Counted from the first letter of the stretch, positions 26,986-36,007 are shown. The stretch is 64,000 nt of DNA from Candidatus Ichthyocystis hellenicum (GCF_001460935.1 NZ_LN906597.1:1149398-1213397), one strand, 5' to 3'. Notes: generated by a model from the letters alone, not told the origin. Made by a program: numbers and translations.

Positions 26986-28668
26986 TTATTTGCGTTTATG
27001 TTTACCATATTTATTTGCTGCCTCTTTCATATACTGCTTGTAGTACTCATCGAAGCTCTGTATGGCTGCTTTTATCAAAGTTTCATATGACTTTACTATT
27101 TTGTCAGCCTCACTTCTTTTATTTTCAGATTTTTTATTAATACCATTGAGCATAGTTTCTAGACTCGACTTAGCCATGTACTTTGTATTATGATTTCCAT
27201 TTGGGTTATTAATTTCTTCTATGTCCTTTTGGATACATTCAAGTCTACTTACAATATCTTTGACTATTTTGTATTTTTTTCCTGCAAATTTAACAATATC
27301 TTCAGTTAATTTTCTGCTTTTAGGGGTTCGAGTGATCTTATCAAGAAGTTTATCTAATTCTTGCCGATCGTTGTAGCTGTGTATAATAATAGAAATATTA
27401 GTAGCTGTATTTGTATCTCCTTCACTATTCACAATGATATTAAAGACCTTTTGAACTAAGGCTGTTTTTTGCTCTTCAGCTAAGGGGAGATTAATATCAG
27501 TAACTTTTGATGTCTCTACCATAATACTATTTATTCCTTTTTTTATTGCTTCTGATCTTAGATACCTATCTACGCGTGGCATACTACTAATATCTGCGGA
27601 AATTTTACGTAAATTGTTTTTGGCACCTATTTTTTCAGTTTTTTTTCCTCTTTGGTTTTTAATAATTGATATTTCTGCTTTGATATCTCTAATCTTAGCT
27701 TTAACATTATCAGCATCAGCATCAGCATCAGATCCAGTACCTTCGTTTTCTAGAACATCAGTCATATATTCGATTAATTCTCTTCTTTCATAGTCATGCA
27801 TATGAATATCCGGATCATTGATAAGTGCACTTATCTCTTTTTCAACCTTACTCATTTGTCTTGGTGAAGTAAGGTTTGGAGTAGTAGTTCTAGCTTGTGT
27901 AGAAGCTTGTGTAGAAGCTTGTGGTAGATTAACATTATGATCATTGATAGTTGTATTTATATCTTCTTTGATATCAGTCACTTGTTTTAATGAAGTAAAG
28001 TTTGTAGTAGTGGTGGTTTTGGGTCGTACAGAAGGAGTATCAACATTTGATGCAGTTGTTGTTTTTGCTGCTGTTGATTTTTCCGAAGAAGTGACTTTTT
28101 TATCAGTGGTGCTATTGTGCGGTGCATTTTTAGCTCTTGTAGTATTTCTCTTCCTTGTTCTAGTGGGTTTTGTAGTACTGCTGAATTGCTGATCTTGCGG
28201 AGTACTAAAAAGGGACTCGGGTATATTGGTACTGTTTAATAAGCCACCATCAGTTGTGTTCATTATAGATTTATTTGAACCAGAAGCTAAATTTCCAAAT
28301 TTAATTTGTGAGACCAATACGTAAATGATTAACAGAAATAAATTAATTATTCCAAAGAAAATTAATACTTTTTTGGCAAAGAAACATTTGCTATTATTTG
28401 AGGTTAGCGAGGAATTGTTTTTCCTTTTTTTACCTTTTACTTTTCCTTCTGTACTAGAAAGAGGTTGGCTTTCTTCCCCCGCAGTTATTCCACTTCCAAG
28501 ATGAGGAATAACTGCATGATCATAGGTATTACTAAAATCGTCTATACCTACACAATCTAGAGTTACTATACTAGAAGCAGATCCTACTGTACTAGCATAG
28601 TCCTCATCCTCAATGCTCAGACTAATATCGTCTGGGGGTCTACCTGCTGTATTATCATTGATTGACAT
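26986..28668 (-). CDS. Single-span membrane protein with Thr/Ser-rich region, 560 aa (paralogue 1)
   Basis: Function unknown. An acidic N-terminal region (about 1-75) is followed by a Lys-rich patch (K-V-K-G-K-K-R-K) and one membrane span near 100-122 (F-F-G-I-I-N-L-F-L-L-I-I-Y-V-L-V). A conserved Q-I-K-F-G follows. The positive residues before the span predict N-inside, C-outside. Next comes a mucin-like Thr/Ser/Lys-rich stretch (about 145-235), which includes A-S-T-Q repeats and a duplicated element of about 40 residues (T-T-N-F-T-S-L-K-Q and T-P-N-L-T-S-P-R-Q). The tail is a long charged helical region ending K-H-K-R-K. A GATGCT-type hexamer repeat (27711-27731) encodes an Ala-Asp run. The 420-aa neighbour at 29486-30748 is a paralogue; both begin M-S-I-N. 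Confidence 0.85.
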   Translation of the reverse strand: MSINDNTAGRPPDDISLSIEDEDYASTVGSASSIVTLDCVGIDDFSNTYDHAVIPHLGSGITAGEESQPLSSTEGKVKGKKRKNNSSLTSNNSKCFFAKKVLIFFGIINLFLLIIYVLVSQIKFGNLASGSNKSIMNTTDGGLLNSTNIPESLFSTPQDQQFSSTTKPTRTRKRNTTRAKNAPHNSTTDKKVTSSEKSTAAKTTTASNVDTPSVRPKTTTTTNFTSLKQVTDIKEDINTTINDHNVNLPQASTQASTQARTTTPNLTSPRQMSKVEKEISALINDPDIHMHDYERRELIEYMTDVLENEGTGSDADADADNVKAKIRDIKAEISIIKNQRGKKTEKIGAKNNLRKISADISSMPRVDRYLRSEAIKKGINSIMVETSKVTDINLPLAEEQKTALVQKVFNIIVNSEGDTNTATNISIIIHSYNDRQELDKLLDKITRTPKSRKLTEDIVKFAGKKYKIVKDIVSRLECIQKDIEEINNPNGNHNTKYMAKSSLETMLNGINKKSENKRSEADKIVKSYETLIKAAIQSFDEYYKQYMKEAANKYGKHKRK

Positions 28669-28775
28669 ATTTATCCCTACTTTTAGTGCTTATATTTGTA
28701 ATGGAATTTATGCAATTGCTCTTTTTACCTTTACTAAGTAAACAATAGCGTAACAAATGTTAGATGACATATTAC

Positions 28776-28803
28776 AGTTATACTAGAGTTATGTAATTTA
28801 TGG
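28776..28803 (-). promoter_or_regulatory. Conserved upstream element, copy 1
   Basis: A 28-base block about 108 bases before the 560-aa gene start matches a block at 30844-30871 at 24 of 28 positions. The latter lies 96 bases before the paralogous 420-aa gene. The surrounding sequence has diverged much more. It could be a promoter or a regulator site; the -10/-35 assignment is unclear. Confidence 0.5.
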
Positions 28804-29415
28804 TTTTCGCTATACAAAGGGGAAGTGATATACGGGATATTAAGGGGAACTTTTATAATTCATCAAAAGTAAAAGGGAATGTGATTAATGTGATTAATAT
28901 GATTTGTGGTTTACAAAGAGGATGCTGATTTATCATTAGTGTGGTTTCATTGATATATTGTTTAGTTAGTAGGACATAAAAATAATGTAAGTAGGGTTAG
29001 TTTGAATTTTTTAAATTAGATTTGCACCCTACAGTTTCACTAGTAATTTTACTTACTTCTTAAAGTTTGTATATCATTACTTCGTAGTAATTTGGGTTTA
29101 TGATTCATTGTTTACTGTAGTGTTATAGCTTCTAGTTAATATGTTCATAAGAGTTTTTTATTATATGGATAGATATTTTTTATTATGTTTTTATTATGTG
29201 ATTATAAGCTTTTTGATCAAAGTCAAAAGTTGACCTGTTTTTTGCTATAACAATTATTGCCGTTCTTTTGTTGAAATTAAAATATTGTACAAAAATTAAT
29301 AGTTATTTATATATTAATTATATAAATCTATAAAAAATCGCATAAATTTTATAGCTTAGGCAAATGACTAAATGTTGATAACAATTTGAATATAGTTTTA
29401 CATTAGAGTTATTTG

Positions 29416-29451
29416 ATATGGACCATCCCAATTTTTTGAATAGGTCCATAT
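29416..29451 (-). terminator. Inverted repeat after the 420-aa membrane protein gene
   Basis: A perfect 9-bp stem ATATGGACC/GGTCCATAT with an 18-base loop lies 35 bases past the stop of the minus-strand gene. There is no strong T run on the gene strand. Confidence 0.45.
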
Positions 29452-29485
29452 TTTGGTTTAGCTTCCATAATATTTCTAATTGTTC

Positions 29486-30748
29486 TTATGACATCTTACC
29501 AATGTTTTTCAGTAATTTTTTAAGTAATCTTTCTCTGCCTCTTGCGATAATTGAGCGTACATTTTCCACGGCCGTGTTAACTACTTCAGGTGCTGGATTT
29601 CTTCTAATTAGCACTTCCATTTTATCCATTTCTTCCAGAATATCTACGGTATTTGTTGGACAGGGGGCAGACGTTCCCTCATCTTTTACAGATTTGGCTT
29701 TTTCTTGATCTTGCACTAGCTGTTTCTGTAACTCTAACCTGTCGGCATCAGTTATTTTTGAGATATTTTCAGATAAAAAGTTGCTTATTTCTTCCGTGAT
29801 AGCAGTTTTTTCTTTTATTGTGAGGCATGTATTATTTAATTCACGATTTTTTTGTATAAGTGTTTTCAGGATATTAGCAGTATCGTAATCAATATCTGTA
29901 TGACCAATATTAGTAGTAGTTGACTCAACATAATTTTCATGGTTGTTTTTTGTGTTTGCATTAACACTAGTGTTTTCTACCATAGTTGGTTGAGGATTTA
30001 CTGGAGTTATTGATGTAGCTGAAGTGCTACTTTCAGGTTGTTCATTATTGGTATTAGCAGTTGTTACTGAAACTGAAGTGCTAGCTTTAGGTTGATCATT
30101 ATTGACTGCATTAGTTGTTACTAAAACTGAAGTAGTGTTTTTAGGTTTTGCAGAAGTAGTAACATCAGTTGTTTTATTTCTTATCTTGTTAGAGTGAGTG
30201 GAGGTTTTATTTTTTTTAGATTTTGCTTTCGCTGGCTTTTGTTTTTTTCTTATTCTAGCTGATGTACTGCTTCCAGAAGGGTAGTCCTGTGTGGTGCTGG
30301 AGAAAATATATTCAGGTGTTGTGCCAATTGAGTAACTTTCAGTTGAGTTCATTAGGGCTGTTGGTGAAGCAGTATCCGAAGTTCCAAACTTCAATTGAGC
30401 AAACAATACGCATATTATAACTATAAAAATTTGAATTATTCCCAAAAGTACTAATATTTTTCCACCTTGGAAAAGTCTGCTGTTTCTTGATGTTGTCAAA
30501 GAATGTTTTTTACTTTTTTTCTTGTTTTTTTCAGTAGCAGAAGTAGATTGAGTTACAAGGTTTTTATCGATTTCAGAAGTAGAATCATTTAAGGGAAAAT
30601 TTTCAGAATTGCTGAAAACACTTAAATTATCAATATCCATGTGACTAAGTGATATCACACTAGATTCGGAACTACTTTCTTCTTCCTCTTCTTCTATGTT
30701 TACAACATGACTGCCTAGGGTATTTATTAGTACATTATTAATAGACAT
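29486..30748 (-). CDS. Single-span membrane protein with Thr/Ser-rich region, 420 aa (paralogue 2)
   Basis: Function unknown; paralogue of the 560-aa protein. The order is the same: an acidic N-terminus (with a run of six Glu), a Lys-rich patch K-K-S-K-K-H, and one span near 97-118 (L-G-I-I-Q-I-F-I-V-I-I-C-V-L-F-A). Q-L-K-F-G follows, then a Thr/Ser/Lys-rich stretch, then a helical tail rich in Lys/Arg/Glu. The Thr-rich part contains two and a half copies of an 18-residue repeat starting T-S-V-x-V-T-T. The span, its flanking K-F-G and the start M-S-I-N match the paralogue, while the tail has diverged and is shorter. Orientation N-in/C-out is inferred from charge. Export of the tail to the host side would fit a surface or inclusion protein but is not shown. 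Confidence 0.85.
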   Translation of the reverse strand: MSINNVLINTLGSHVVNIEEEEEESSSESSVISLSHMDIDNLSVFSNSENFPLNDSTSEIDKNLVTQSTSATEKNKKKSKKHSLTTSRNSRLFQGGKILVLLGIIQIFIVIICVLFAQLKFGTSDTASPTALMNSTESYSIGTTPEYIFSSTTQDYPSGSSTSARIRKKQKPAKAKSKKNKTSTHSNKIRNKTTDVTTSAKPKNTTSVLVTTNAVNNDQPKASTSVSVTTANTNNEQPESSTSATSITPVNPQPTMVENTSVNANTKNNHENYVESTTTNIGHTDIDYDTANILKTLIQKNRELNNTCLTIKEKTAITEEISNFLSENISKITDADRLELQKQLVQDQEKAKSVKDEGTSAPCPTNTVDILEEMDKMEVLIRRNPAPEVVNTAVENVRSIIARGRERLLKKLLKNIGKMS

Positions 30749-30843
30749 TATTTATTCCTGTTTTTAATTCTCAGTGTTTGTAATTGCTATTTTTACCTAT
30801 GTTCGATGTAACATACAGTGACGAACATGTAAATATATACTAC

Positions 30844-30871
30844 CGTTATAATAGAGTTATGTCATTTATCG
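30844..30871 (-). promoter_or_regulatory. Conserved upstream element, copy 2
   Basis: Partner of the block at 28776-28803 (24 of 28 positions equal), here 96 bases before the 420-aa gene start. It contains TAGAGTTATGT on the plus strand in both copies. Confidence 0.5.
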
Positions 30872-31085
30872 TTTTTTCTATTTTGTATAAATAAATCATG
30901 TGAAAGATGCATGTTTCTTAGTCATATAAACATGAATTTTGTAAATAACTTGTTTAAGTTTGGCACTAGCAGTAATAAGAAAATGGCGCAGTATTAAAAA
31001 TAAGTACTTTTATATGTTAGTTGCAATTAATATCAGAGATAAATGGATTGTGTCTGATGAGTAATAATTAGGTGATATTGCTTAG

Positions 31086-31207
31086 GATTAACTGCCTGAT
31101 GTGCATATATATTTGCTATTAGATCATATCTATAATATGCAGTGGGTGGTTGTGTATAACAGAGGATCTTTGTTTTGCTGGTATATATCTATAGTAATTT
31201 TTTCGTT
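31086..31207. repeat. 122-bp perfect direct repeat, copy 1
   Basis: Reads GATTAACTGCCTGATG at its start and ends TTTTTTCGTT. It is identical over all 122 bases to copy 2, which begins 127 bases later, with a 5-base spacer. It is non-coding in all frames as far as I can see. Perfect identity in neutral-looking DNA implies a recent duplication or conversion. Confidence 0.95.
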
Positions 31208-31212
31208 TCAAT

Positions 31213-31334
31213 GATTAACTGCCTGATGTGCATATATATTTGCTATTAGATCATATCTATAATATGCAGTGGGTGGTTGTGTATAACAGAGGATCTTTGT
31301 TTTGCTGGTATATATCTATAGTAATTTTTTCGTT
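31213..31334. repeat. 122-bp perfect direct repeat, copy 2
   Basis: Identical to 31086-31207. No inverted ends or target-site duplication that would indicate an insertion sequence are visible. Only two copies are present in this window. Confidence 0.95.
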
Positions 31335-31655
31335 GATATAAGTATAAGAAATAAACTAACCAAATATTTATTGATGACATTTTACTAATTTTTGCAATTT
31401 TAATAACTTTATACTGAGTTGAGAAAATTTTTTATACAGTAAGTAAATTGTTATACCTAGATAGTGCTACTGATAGTAAAAATATTATGATTGATTGCAA
31501 TTGTTGCGTTTATAACGTCTTTTATTGGAAAATTAATTGTAATTGCAATTGGTAGGCATAACTTACCCTAATTTTGCATACAATCTTTTTGTACTATTAT
31601 CGCGGATGAGATATTTTTGCTAAAGTTATTAATTCAAATAAAAAGCTGAAATCAA

Positions 31656-31679
31656 ACAATAACAAGTGATTGCTATCTT
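31656..31679 (+). promoter_or_regulatory. Element shared by the two Inc-like genes, copy 1
   Basis: ACAATAACAAGTGAT followed by a GCTAT-type block lies about 50 bases before the ATG of the 304-aa Inc-like gene. The same 15 bases plus GCTAT recur at 33910-33932, before the second Inc-like gene. Confidence 0.5.
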
Positions 31680-31729
31680 AGCATATGGTAGTGATCAACT
31701 AACAACTTGCATAAGGATGGAGAGGAAAT

Positions 31730-32644
31730 ATGGAAGTTATTTCCGGTAATGATGATTTTTTGGAAATGGATAATATATCTGTTTCTAGCCTACAGAGTGA
31801 CTCTTCTAGTGGCATTGATTTAAGCAACAGTGATTCTCCTCTTCTAGGATTAGTGAATGAAAGAAATTTAGAAGTTGATGATAGTTACGGTTTTCCTAGA
31901 GATGATGTGTCTGTTACTAGCATGCAAAGTGGATCTTCTCTTGGTATTGATTTATCTGAAAAGGCAATTACTCTAAGACCAAAAAATGAAAGGCATGTAT
32001 CTCCTCCTAGTGATGGAATTGAACTTAGAGATTTGTCTATGGATAGAGATACCGTTGTAGTTGAGGATAGAGCTAATGATGTCAGTGTTGGATCAAGAAA
32101 AATTACCGCTGTGGTAGTTGTTTGCGTTGTATTTGTTGTATTGCTTTGGGTGCTATATGCTGCTTTGATGATTGCTTCGAAGAATAGTGTTCAGTATTCT
32201 CACCTTATGCTTGCTGCTTCTGCCGTATCTCCTGTCCTTACAATTATTGCGGTTGGAATAGTTGCTACCATTGTACTTAGAGCAGTTAAATCGGTAAAGG
32301 AAAGAAAAGATAAAATTGATACTGATACCGGTTGCTTAAAACGTGAGCTAGAAGAATTAAGACGTGCTAAAAGTGAATTAGAACTCGAGAATTGTAAATT
32401 ATCAGAGGATATTTCCGAATTAAGGGAGAGTTTGTCTAAAAGACCTAGGAGCATTAGTTCTAGATTTGGTAGTACTGAGGAAGTGGATGGACTGGTTAAA
32501 CTTAGTGAGGATGTTTTCAGTTTAAGGCTTAAGGCTAGAAAATTAGGCGCAGAATTAGACGACTGCCATCAAAGAATGGATCAGGCCGTTGTTCTTATGC
32601 AAGGGGGTGATATTAATGGAGCCAAGATCATTCTAGGGTCTTAG
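31730..32644 (+). CDS. Inc-like membrane protein, 304 aa (bilobed hydrophobic domain)
   Basis: Function unknown. A strong GGAGAGGA site precedes the ATG. The N-terminal 120 residues are Ser/Asp-rich and hold a duplicated element of about 19 residues (S-V-S-S-L-Q-S and S-V-T-S-M-Q-S, each followed by G-I-D-L-S). Two closely spaced membrane spans follow (about 125-149 and 159-183, joined by a loop of roughly 9 residues). A charged coiled coil comes next (about 203-237, E-L-E-E-L-R-R-A-K-S-E-L) and then a short helical tail. A paired-helix hairpin with cytosol-facing tails and a coiled coil is the hallmark of chlamydial inclusion-membrane (Inc) proteins. Similarity here is of architecture only. 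The 228-aa protein at 33970-34656 is a paralogue (shared L-W-V, P-V-L-T and V-K around the spans). Confidence 0.85.
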   Translation: MEVISGNDDFLEMDNISVSSLQSDSSSGIDLSNSDSPLLGLVNERNLEVDDSYGFPRDDVSVTSMQSGSSLGIDLSEKAITLRPKNERHVSPPSDGIELRDLSMDRDTVVVEDRANDVSVGSRKITAVVVVCVVFVVLLWVLYAALMIASKNSVQYSHLMLAASAVSPVLTIIAVGIVATIVLRAVKSVKERKDKIDTDTGCLKRELEELRRAKSELELENCKLSEDISELRESLSKRPRSISSRFGSTEEVDGLVKLSEDVFSLRLKARKLGAELDDCHQRMDQAVVLMQGGDINGAKIILGS

Positions 32645-32922
32645 GTTTGTCTTTTAATCGGTGGATTTTGTATTTAAATTAAAATAATGCACTAGGATTT
32701 TTGTATTTTGTAAGTATTAGTTTTGATCAATATTTTTAAGTATGGTGTTAATATTGCTGATAATGTTGCTAGTTATGGTGTGTTTGTTAGGATATGTTCC
32801 AATGTTAGCAGTTGTTGATATGAATTAGCATTCTTTAAGTAGTAACTTGTTTTTGTTGTAACTTGTATTGATGGTGTTTTTAGTGTGATATTTTTGGTCT
32901 ATTATTTATAAGGGTTTGAACG

Positions 32923-33132
32923 ATGTCTCAGAAAAAAGGAACTGTTAAGTGGTTTAGTGATTCCAAAGGTTACGGATTTATTACTCCAGATGATGGTAGT
33001 GATGATCTATTTGTTCATTATTCAGCTGTTCAAATGAACGGTTTCCGTACTTTAAAAGAGGGGCAGTTGGTATTTTTTGAAGTTATAGATGGTCCTAAAG
33101 GTAAACAAGCCTCCAACATTCAATCGTGCTAG
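32923..33132 (+). CDS. Cold-shock domain protein (CspA family), copy 2
   Basis: 69 residues, with RNP1 K-G-Y-G-F-I and RNP2 L-F-V-H-Y-S-A-V. It is almost identical in protein to copy 1 at 25855-26067 but differs at many third codon positions, indicating purifying selection on both copies. An AAGGG site precedes the ATG. It stands alone between the two Inc-like genes, separated from each by several hundred non-coding bases. Confidence 0.96.
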   Translation: MSQKKGTVKWFSDSKGYGFITPDDGSDDLFVHYSAVQMNGFRTLKEGQLVFFEVIDGPKGKQASNIQSC

Positions 33133-33969
33133 CTTTTTCAGTGCCAGTGCAGTTGATGTTTGCTTGATTTGAACCATTTTGCTTTTATATCTTATCTGTT
33201 TAAAGTTGCTTCGTTTTAGATAAATATTTTATTTACTCTTTTCTAAGTTTATATAGGTGGAGTGAAAAGCAATTAAACAGTAGGATATTTTGTGAAAATG
33301 GTATGATGGCGGCCCGTATGGGGGCACATGGACTTATGTAAGAGAGATTAAATTGGATTACATCCAGGTATTTGTTAATTTAAAATAATGCAAAATTCTG
33401 GTGCGCACATCAACCATGTTGTTATGGAACGCTAAGCATAAATATAATAAATGTGATTTTATGTGCTTTTTCTATGTTCGCTAAGGTCACTACTTAAAGG
33501 CTTAAGTTGCCTTTGATAAAAGGTACTGCTTCGTAGTTTAAATGTGCGAATAGCTGGTGTAAAATCTACCTATTTTTATTCCTTACTAAAATTTATGCAG
33601 AAATATATGTGACTAAATATTTAATTTAACTTGAAGTATTATGATTTAAAGACATTGGGTTTTTGGTATCCTCATTACTATGTTGCAGAATAATTTGGGG
33701 AGATTGAATTTATTAGTGATAAATTAATACTAATTGCTATATGTAGTGCAGTTGTAACTTTATTAAAATATATAGTACTGCCTAATTTTGTACATAAACA
33801 GTACTAGTTATCATGATTTGTTTTTTTGTCAAACAGGAGGTTGTGTTCTTCGTTTTTTAGTTATTTTTGTCATTATTGTTAAGTCAGTTATGGGGGCCAT
33901 AGCATAATTACAATAACAAGTGATGCTATTTTCCATTGCAGATACTTATTTGTATTATGGGGAGGAACC
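33133..33969. other. AT-rich non-coding interval
   Basis: About 840 bases with no believable gene. The right end holds the element at 33910-33932 and the GGGGAGGA ribosome site of the second Inc-like gene. A short GC-richer patch near 33305-33330 has no recognisable fold. Confidence 0.5.
33910..33932 (+). promoter_or_regulatory. Element shared by the two Inc-like genes, copy 2
   Basis: ACAATAACAAGTGAT then GCTATTTT, about 38 bases before the GTG start at 33970. It matches 31656-31679 apart from a one-base gap and one substitution. Confidence 0.5.
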
Positions 33970-34656
33970 GTGCTTGGATCAAAAAATTGTGTCTCGTCTT
34001 CTACTGATAATCTGCTCGAAGCAGATGGTGTATCTTCTAATGCAGTTGCTTCTAATAATTCACTTTCACTTTGTTGTAGTAATGTTGTCTCTTCTGATGA
34101 TATTTCAGCAATAGTGTTGCCTAGTACTAGTTCGTTGCTTGATAATTCTTGCAATAATTCATCTCTACAATTGCTTAAAGTTAGTCATGATAACTCTAGT
34201 TTATTTGTTACCGTAGCTATCTCTGTTATGATTATCCTAATGATATTGTGGGTTGTGTTTGCCATTTTGAGTGCTTTATTAAATTTAGGTATTATTGATG
34301 GGAATGCTATCAGGGGATTTTTGGTTGCATCGTCTTTTGTTTTGCCTGTTCTAACTGTGGCTGCTACCTTTGTGCTGCTGTTTTCCAGTGTAAAGAGGGA
34401 GATGCTAATTGAAGATCTGAGAAAAAATTATCCGAGTCGTGTTAGAAGAGATATTGATTTACGCGATTCCATCATATCTCATCTTTCAAGGGAAAATGAT
34501 CTTTCTAGCTCCATTCTGGGTTCTCTTTTTGAAGAAAATTCAAATATTAAAAAAGAAAATGATAAGATTAGAGAAGAAAACAGAAGGCTGAATTTTTTGC
34601 TTAATACTAAAAAAAGCGTAACTAGAGTAAGAAGCGATGGAACATGTTCTGATTGA
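33970..34656 (+). CDS. Inc-like membrane protein, 228 aa (bilobed hydrophobic domain)
   Basis: Function unknown. The GTG start has an excellent GGGGAGGA site 3-4 bases upstream. The N-terminal 75 residues are Ser/Asn-rich. Two membrane spans lie at about 78-104 and 115-139, with a loop of roughly 10 residues. A coiled coil runs over about 143-212 (E-E-N-S-N-I-K-K-E-N-D-K-I-R-E-E-N). It is a paralogue of the 304-aa protein: both have L-W-V in span 1, P-V-L-T in span 2 and V-K right after it. The paired spans plus coiled coil match the Inc-protein plan of chlamydiae. I see no sequence relation to any named Inc. A terminator hairpin overlaps the stop codon. Confidence 0.82.
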   Translation: MLGSKNCVSSSTDNLLEADGVSSNAVASNNSLSLCCSNVVSSDDISAIVLPSTSSLLDNSCNNSSLQLLKVSHDNSSLFVTVAISVMIILMILWVVFAILSALLNLGIIDGNAIRGFLVASSFVLPVLTVAATFVLLFSSVKREMLIEDLRKNYPSRVRRDIDLRDSIISHLSRENDLSSSILGSLFEENSNIKKENDKIREENRRLNFLLNTKKSVTRVRSDGTCSD

Positions 34657-34675
34657 GGAGGTGGGTAACCTCCTC
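34655..34675. terminator. Bidirectional terminator between Inc-like gene and icd
   Basis: An 8-bp stem GAGGAGGT/ACCTCCTC with a 5-base loop starts inside the stop codon of the plus-strand gene and sits 11 bases past the icd stop on the other strand. Confidence 0.6.
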
Positions 34676-34685
34676 TTCAGTAATG

Positions 34686-35939
34686 TTATCCTACGTTATC
34701 TACGATGGATTTTGCAAAATCAGATGTGCTGAGCTGTGTCGCCGATGTCATTATTCTCGCTAAATCATATGTTACCTGTCCGTTGGATATTGATTTTTCG
34801 ATGCCAGAGATTATTAAATCTGCAGCTTCAAACCACCCTATGTGCCGGAGCATCATTTCCGCTGACAATATAATCGATCCTGGATTAGCTTTGTTTTGAG
34901 CTGCGTGCTTAGGAGCAGTTCCGTGGGTTGCTTCAAACACTGCAGTTGAATCAGACAAATTAGCGCCAGGTGCCATTCCTATTCCACCTACTTGTGCCGC
35001 TAGGGCATCCGATATGTAATCACCGTTAAGATTTAGAGTAGCTACTACATCAGTATCGTCCGGACGCAGCAATATTCCCTGAAGAAAAGCATCAGCAATA
35101 GAGTCCTTGATTATCAGTTCATTGCCAGTAGTAGGGTGCTTAATTTTACACCATGGGCCTTGGTCTATTTCTTGTGCGCCAAATTCTCTTTTGGCGATGC
35201 CATATCCCCAGTCACGGAATGCTCCCTCCGTGTACTTCATGATATTTCCCTTGTGGACTAATGTAACGCTCTTTCTTTCATGGTCAATTGCATACTGTAT
35301 GGCGCGACGAACCAAGCGTTCTGTTCCTTCACGAGAGACGGTTTTAATTCCTATGCCGGAAGTTTCGGGAAAACGTATCGCTGTTACTCCAAATGTGTCC
35401 TGTAAGTAAGAAATCAGTTTCTTTGCTTCTGGTGACTCGGCCTTCCATTCTATTCCTGCATATATGTCTTCTGAATTTTCCCTAAATATCACTGCATTAG
35501 TCTTTTCCGGGTGCTTGAGTACGCTGGGGGTGCCCTTAAAGTATCTTATTGGTCGAAGGCAGACGTAAAGATCAAGATTTTGACGTAATGCCACGTTGAT
35601 GGATCTAATTCCACCTCCTACCGGAGTGGTTAGTGGTCCTTTTATGGCTACACAAAATTCCTTTATGGCATCTATAGTCTCATCAGGCATCCATGTGTTA
35701 GGTCCATATACTCTGTTAGATTTTTCACCAGCGTATATTTCCATCCAATGAATTTTTTTCTTGTTTCCGTAAGCCTTACTAACTACGGAGTCAATGACGA
35801 AAACCATAGCAGGTGTAATGTCTACTCCAATACCATCGCCTTCAATGAACGGAATAATTGGGTTATCAGGAGTGTTTATTTGGCCATTAGATATAGTAAT
35901 CTTTTCGCCTTTAGTTGGTACAACAATCTTTTTGTACAT
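34686..35939 (-). CDS. icd: Isocitrate dehydrogenase (NADP-type)
   Basis: Oxidises isocitrate to 2-oxoglutarate in the TCA cycle. It is 417 residues, matching E. coli Icd. Recognisable elements: [10 protein letters not shown] near 28-37, the substrate-loop R-S-I-N-V-A-L-R-Q (with the Ser that Icd kinase phosphorylates in E. coli), [11 protein letters not shown], and a C-terminal T-H-G-T-A-P-K-H nucleotide-site element. It is a housekeeping gene inserted among accessory genes. Confidence 0.97.
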   Translation of the reverse strand: MYKKIVVPTKGEKITISNGQINTPDNPIIPFIEGDGIGVDITPAMVFVIDSVVSKAYGNKKKIHWMEIYAGEKSNRVYGPNTWMPDETIDAIKEFCVAIKGPLTTPVGGGIRSINVALRQNLDLYVCLRPIRYFKGTPSVLKHPEKTNAVIFRENSEDIYAGIEWKAESPEAKKLISYLQDTFGVTAIRFPETSGIGIKTVSREGTERLVRRAIQYAIDHERKSVTLVHKGNIMKYTEGAFRDWGYGIAKREFGAQEIDQGPWCKIKHPTTGNELIIKDSIADAFLQGILLRPDDTDVVATLNLNGDYISDALAAQVGGIGMAPGANLSDSTAVFEATHGTAPKHAAQNKANPGSIILSAEMMLRHIGWFEAADLIISGIEKSISNGQVTYDLARIMTSATQLSTSDFAKSIVDNVG

Positions 35940-35977
35940 CGACTTTTCCCCTATCTCAGCAATGGTAATACCCCATA

Positions 35978-36007
35978 ATTATATACTACAGAGGGTGCAT
36001 GATGTAA
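35978..36007 (-). promoter_or_regulatory. Candidate sigma-70 promoter of icd
   Basis: A perfect -10 TATAAT (35978-35983, minus strand) is preceded by TTACAT (36002-36007) at 18-base spacing. It lies about 40 bases before the icd ATG and directly after the suhB stop. Confidence 0.35.

Larger units (their letters stand above)
28669..29485. other. AT-rich intergenic interval between the two paralogues
   Basis: About 800 bases without a believable gene. It holds the upstream region of the 560-aa gene, including a 28-base element at 28776-28803 shared with the other paralogue, and a terminator-like hairpin at 29416-29451. Confidence 0.5.
30749..31729. other. AT-rich intergenic interval with a 122-bp direct repeat
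   Basis: A divergent interval between the minus-strand 420-aa gene and the plus-strand Inc-like gene. It carries the upstream element at 30844-30871, a perfect tandem-like duplication at 31086-31334 and an element at 31656-31679 shared with the second Inc-like gene. No open frame of note. Confidence 0.6.

Noticed and set aside
31086-31334. CRISPR or insertion-sequence reading of the 122-bp repeat
   Set aside because: Only two copies, unit far too long for a CRISPR repeat, 5-base spacer, no inverted ends, transposase or cas genes.
31730-34656. Chlamydial origin of the window because of Inc-like proteins
   Set aside because: The core genes (hemCDXY, prfB-lysS, pilU-like) have proteobacterial order, and Inc similarity is architectural only.
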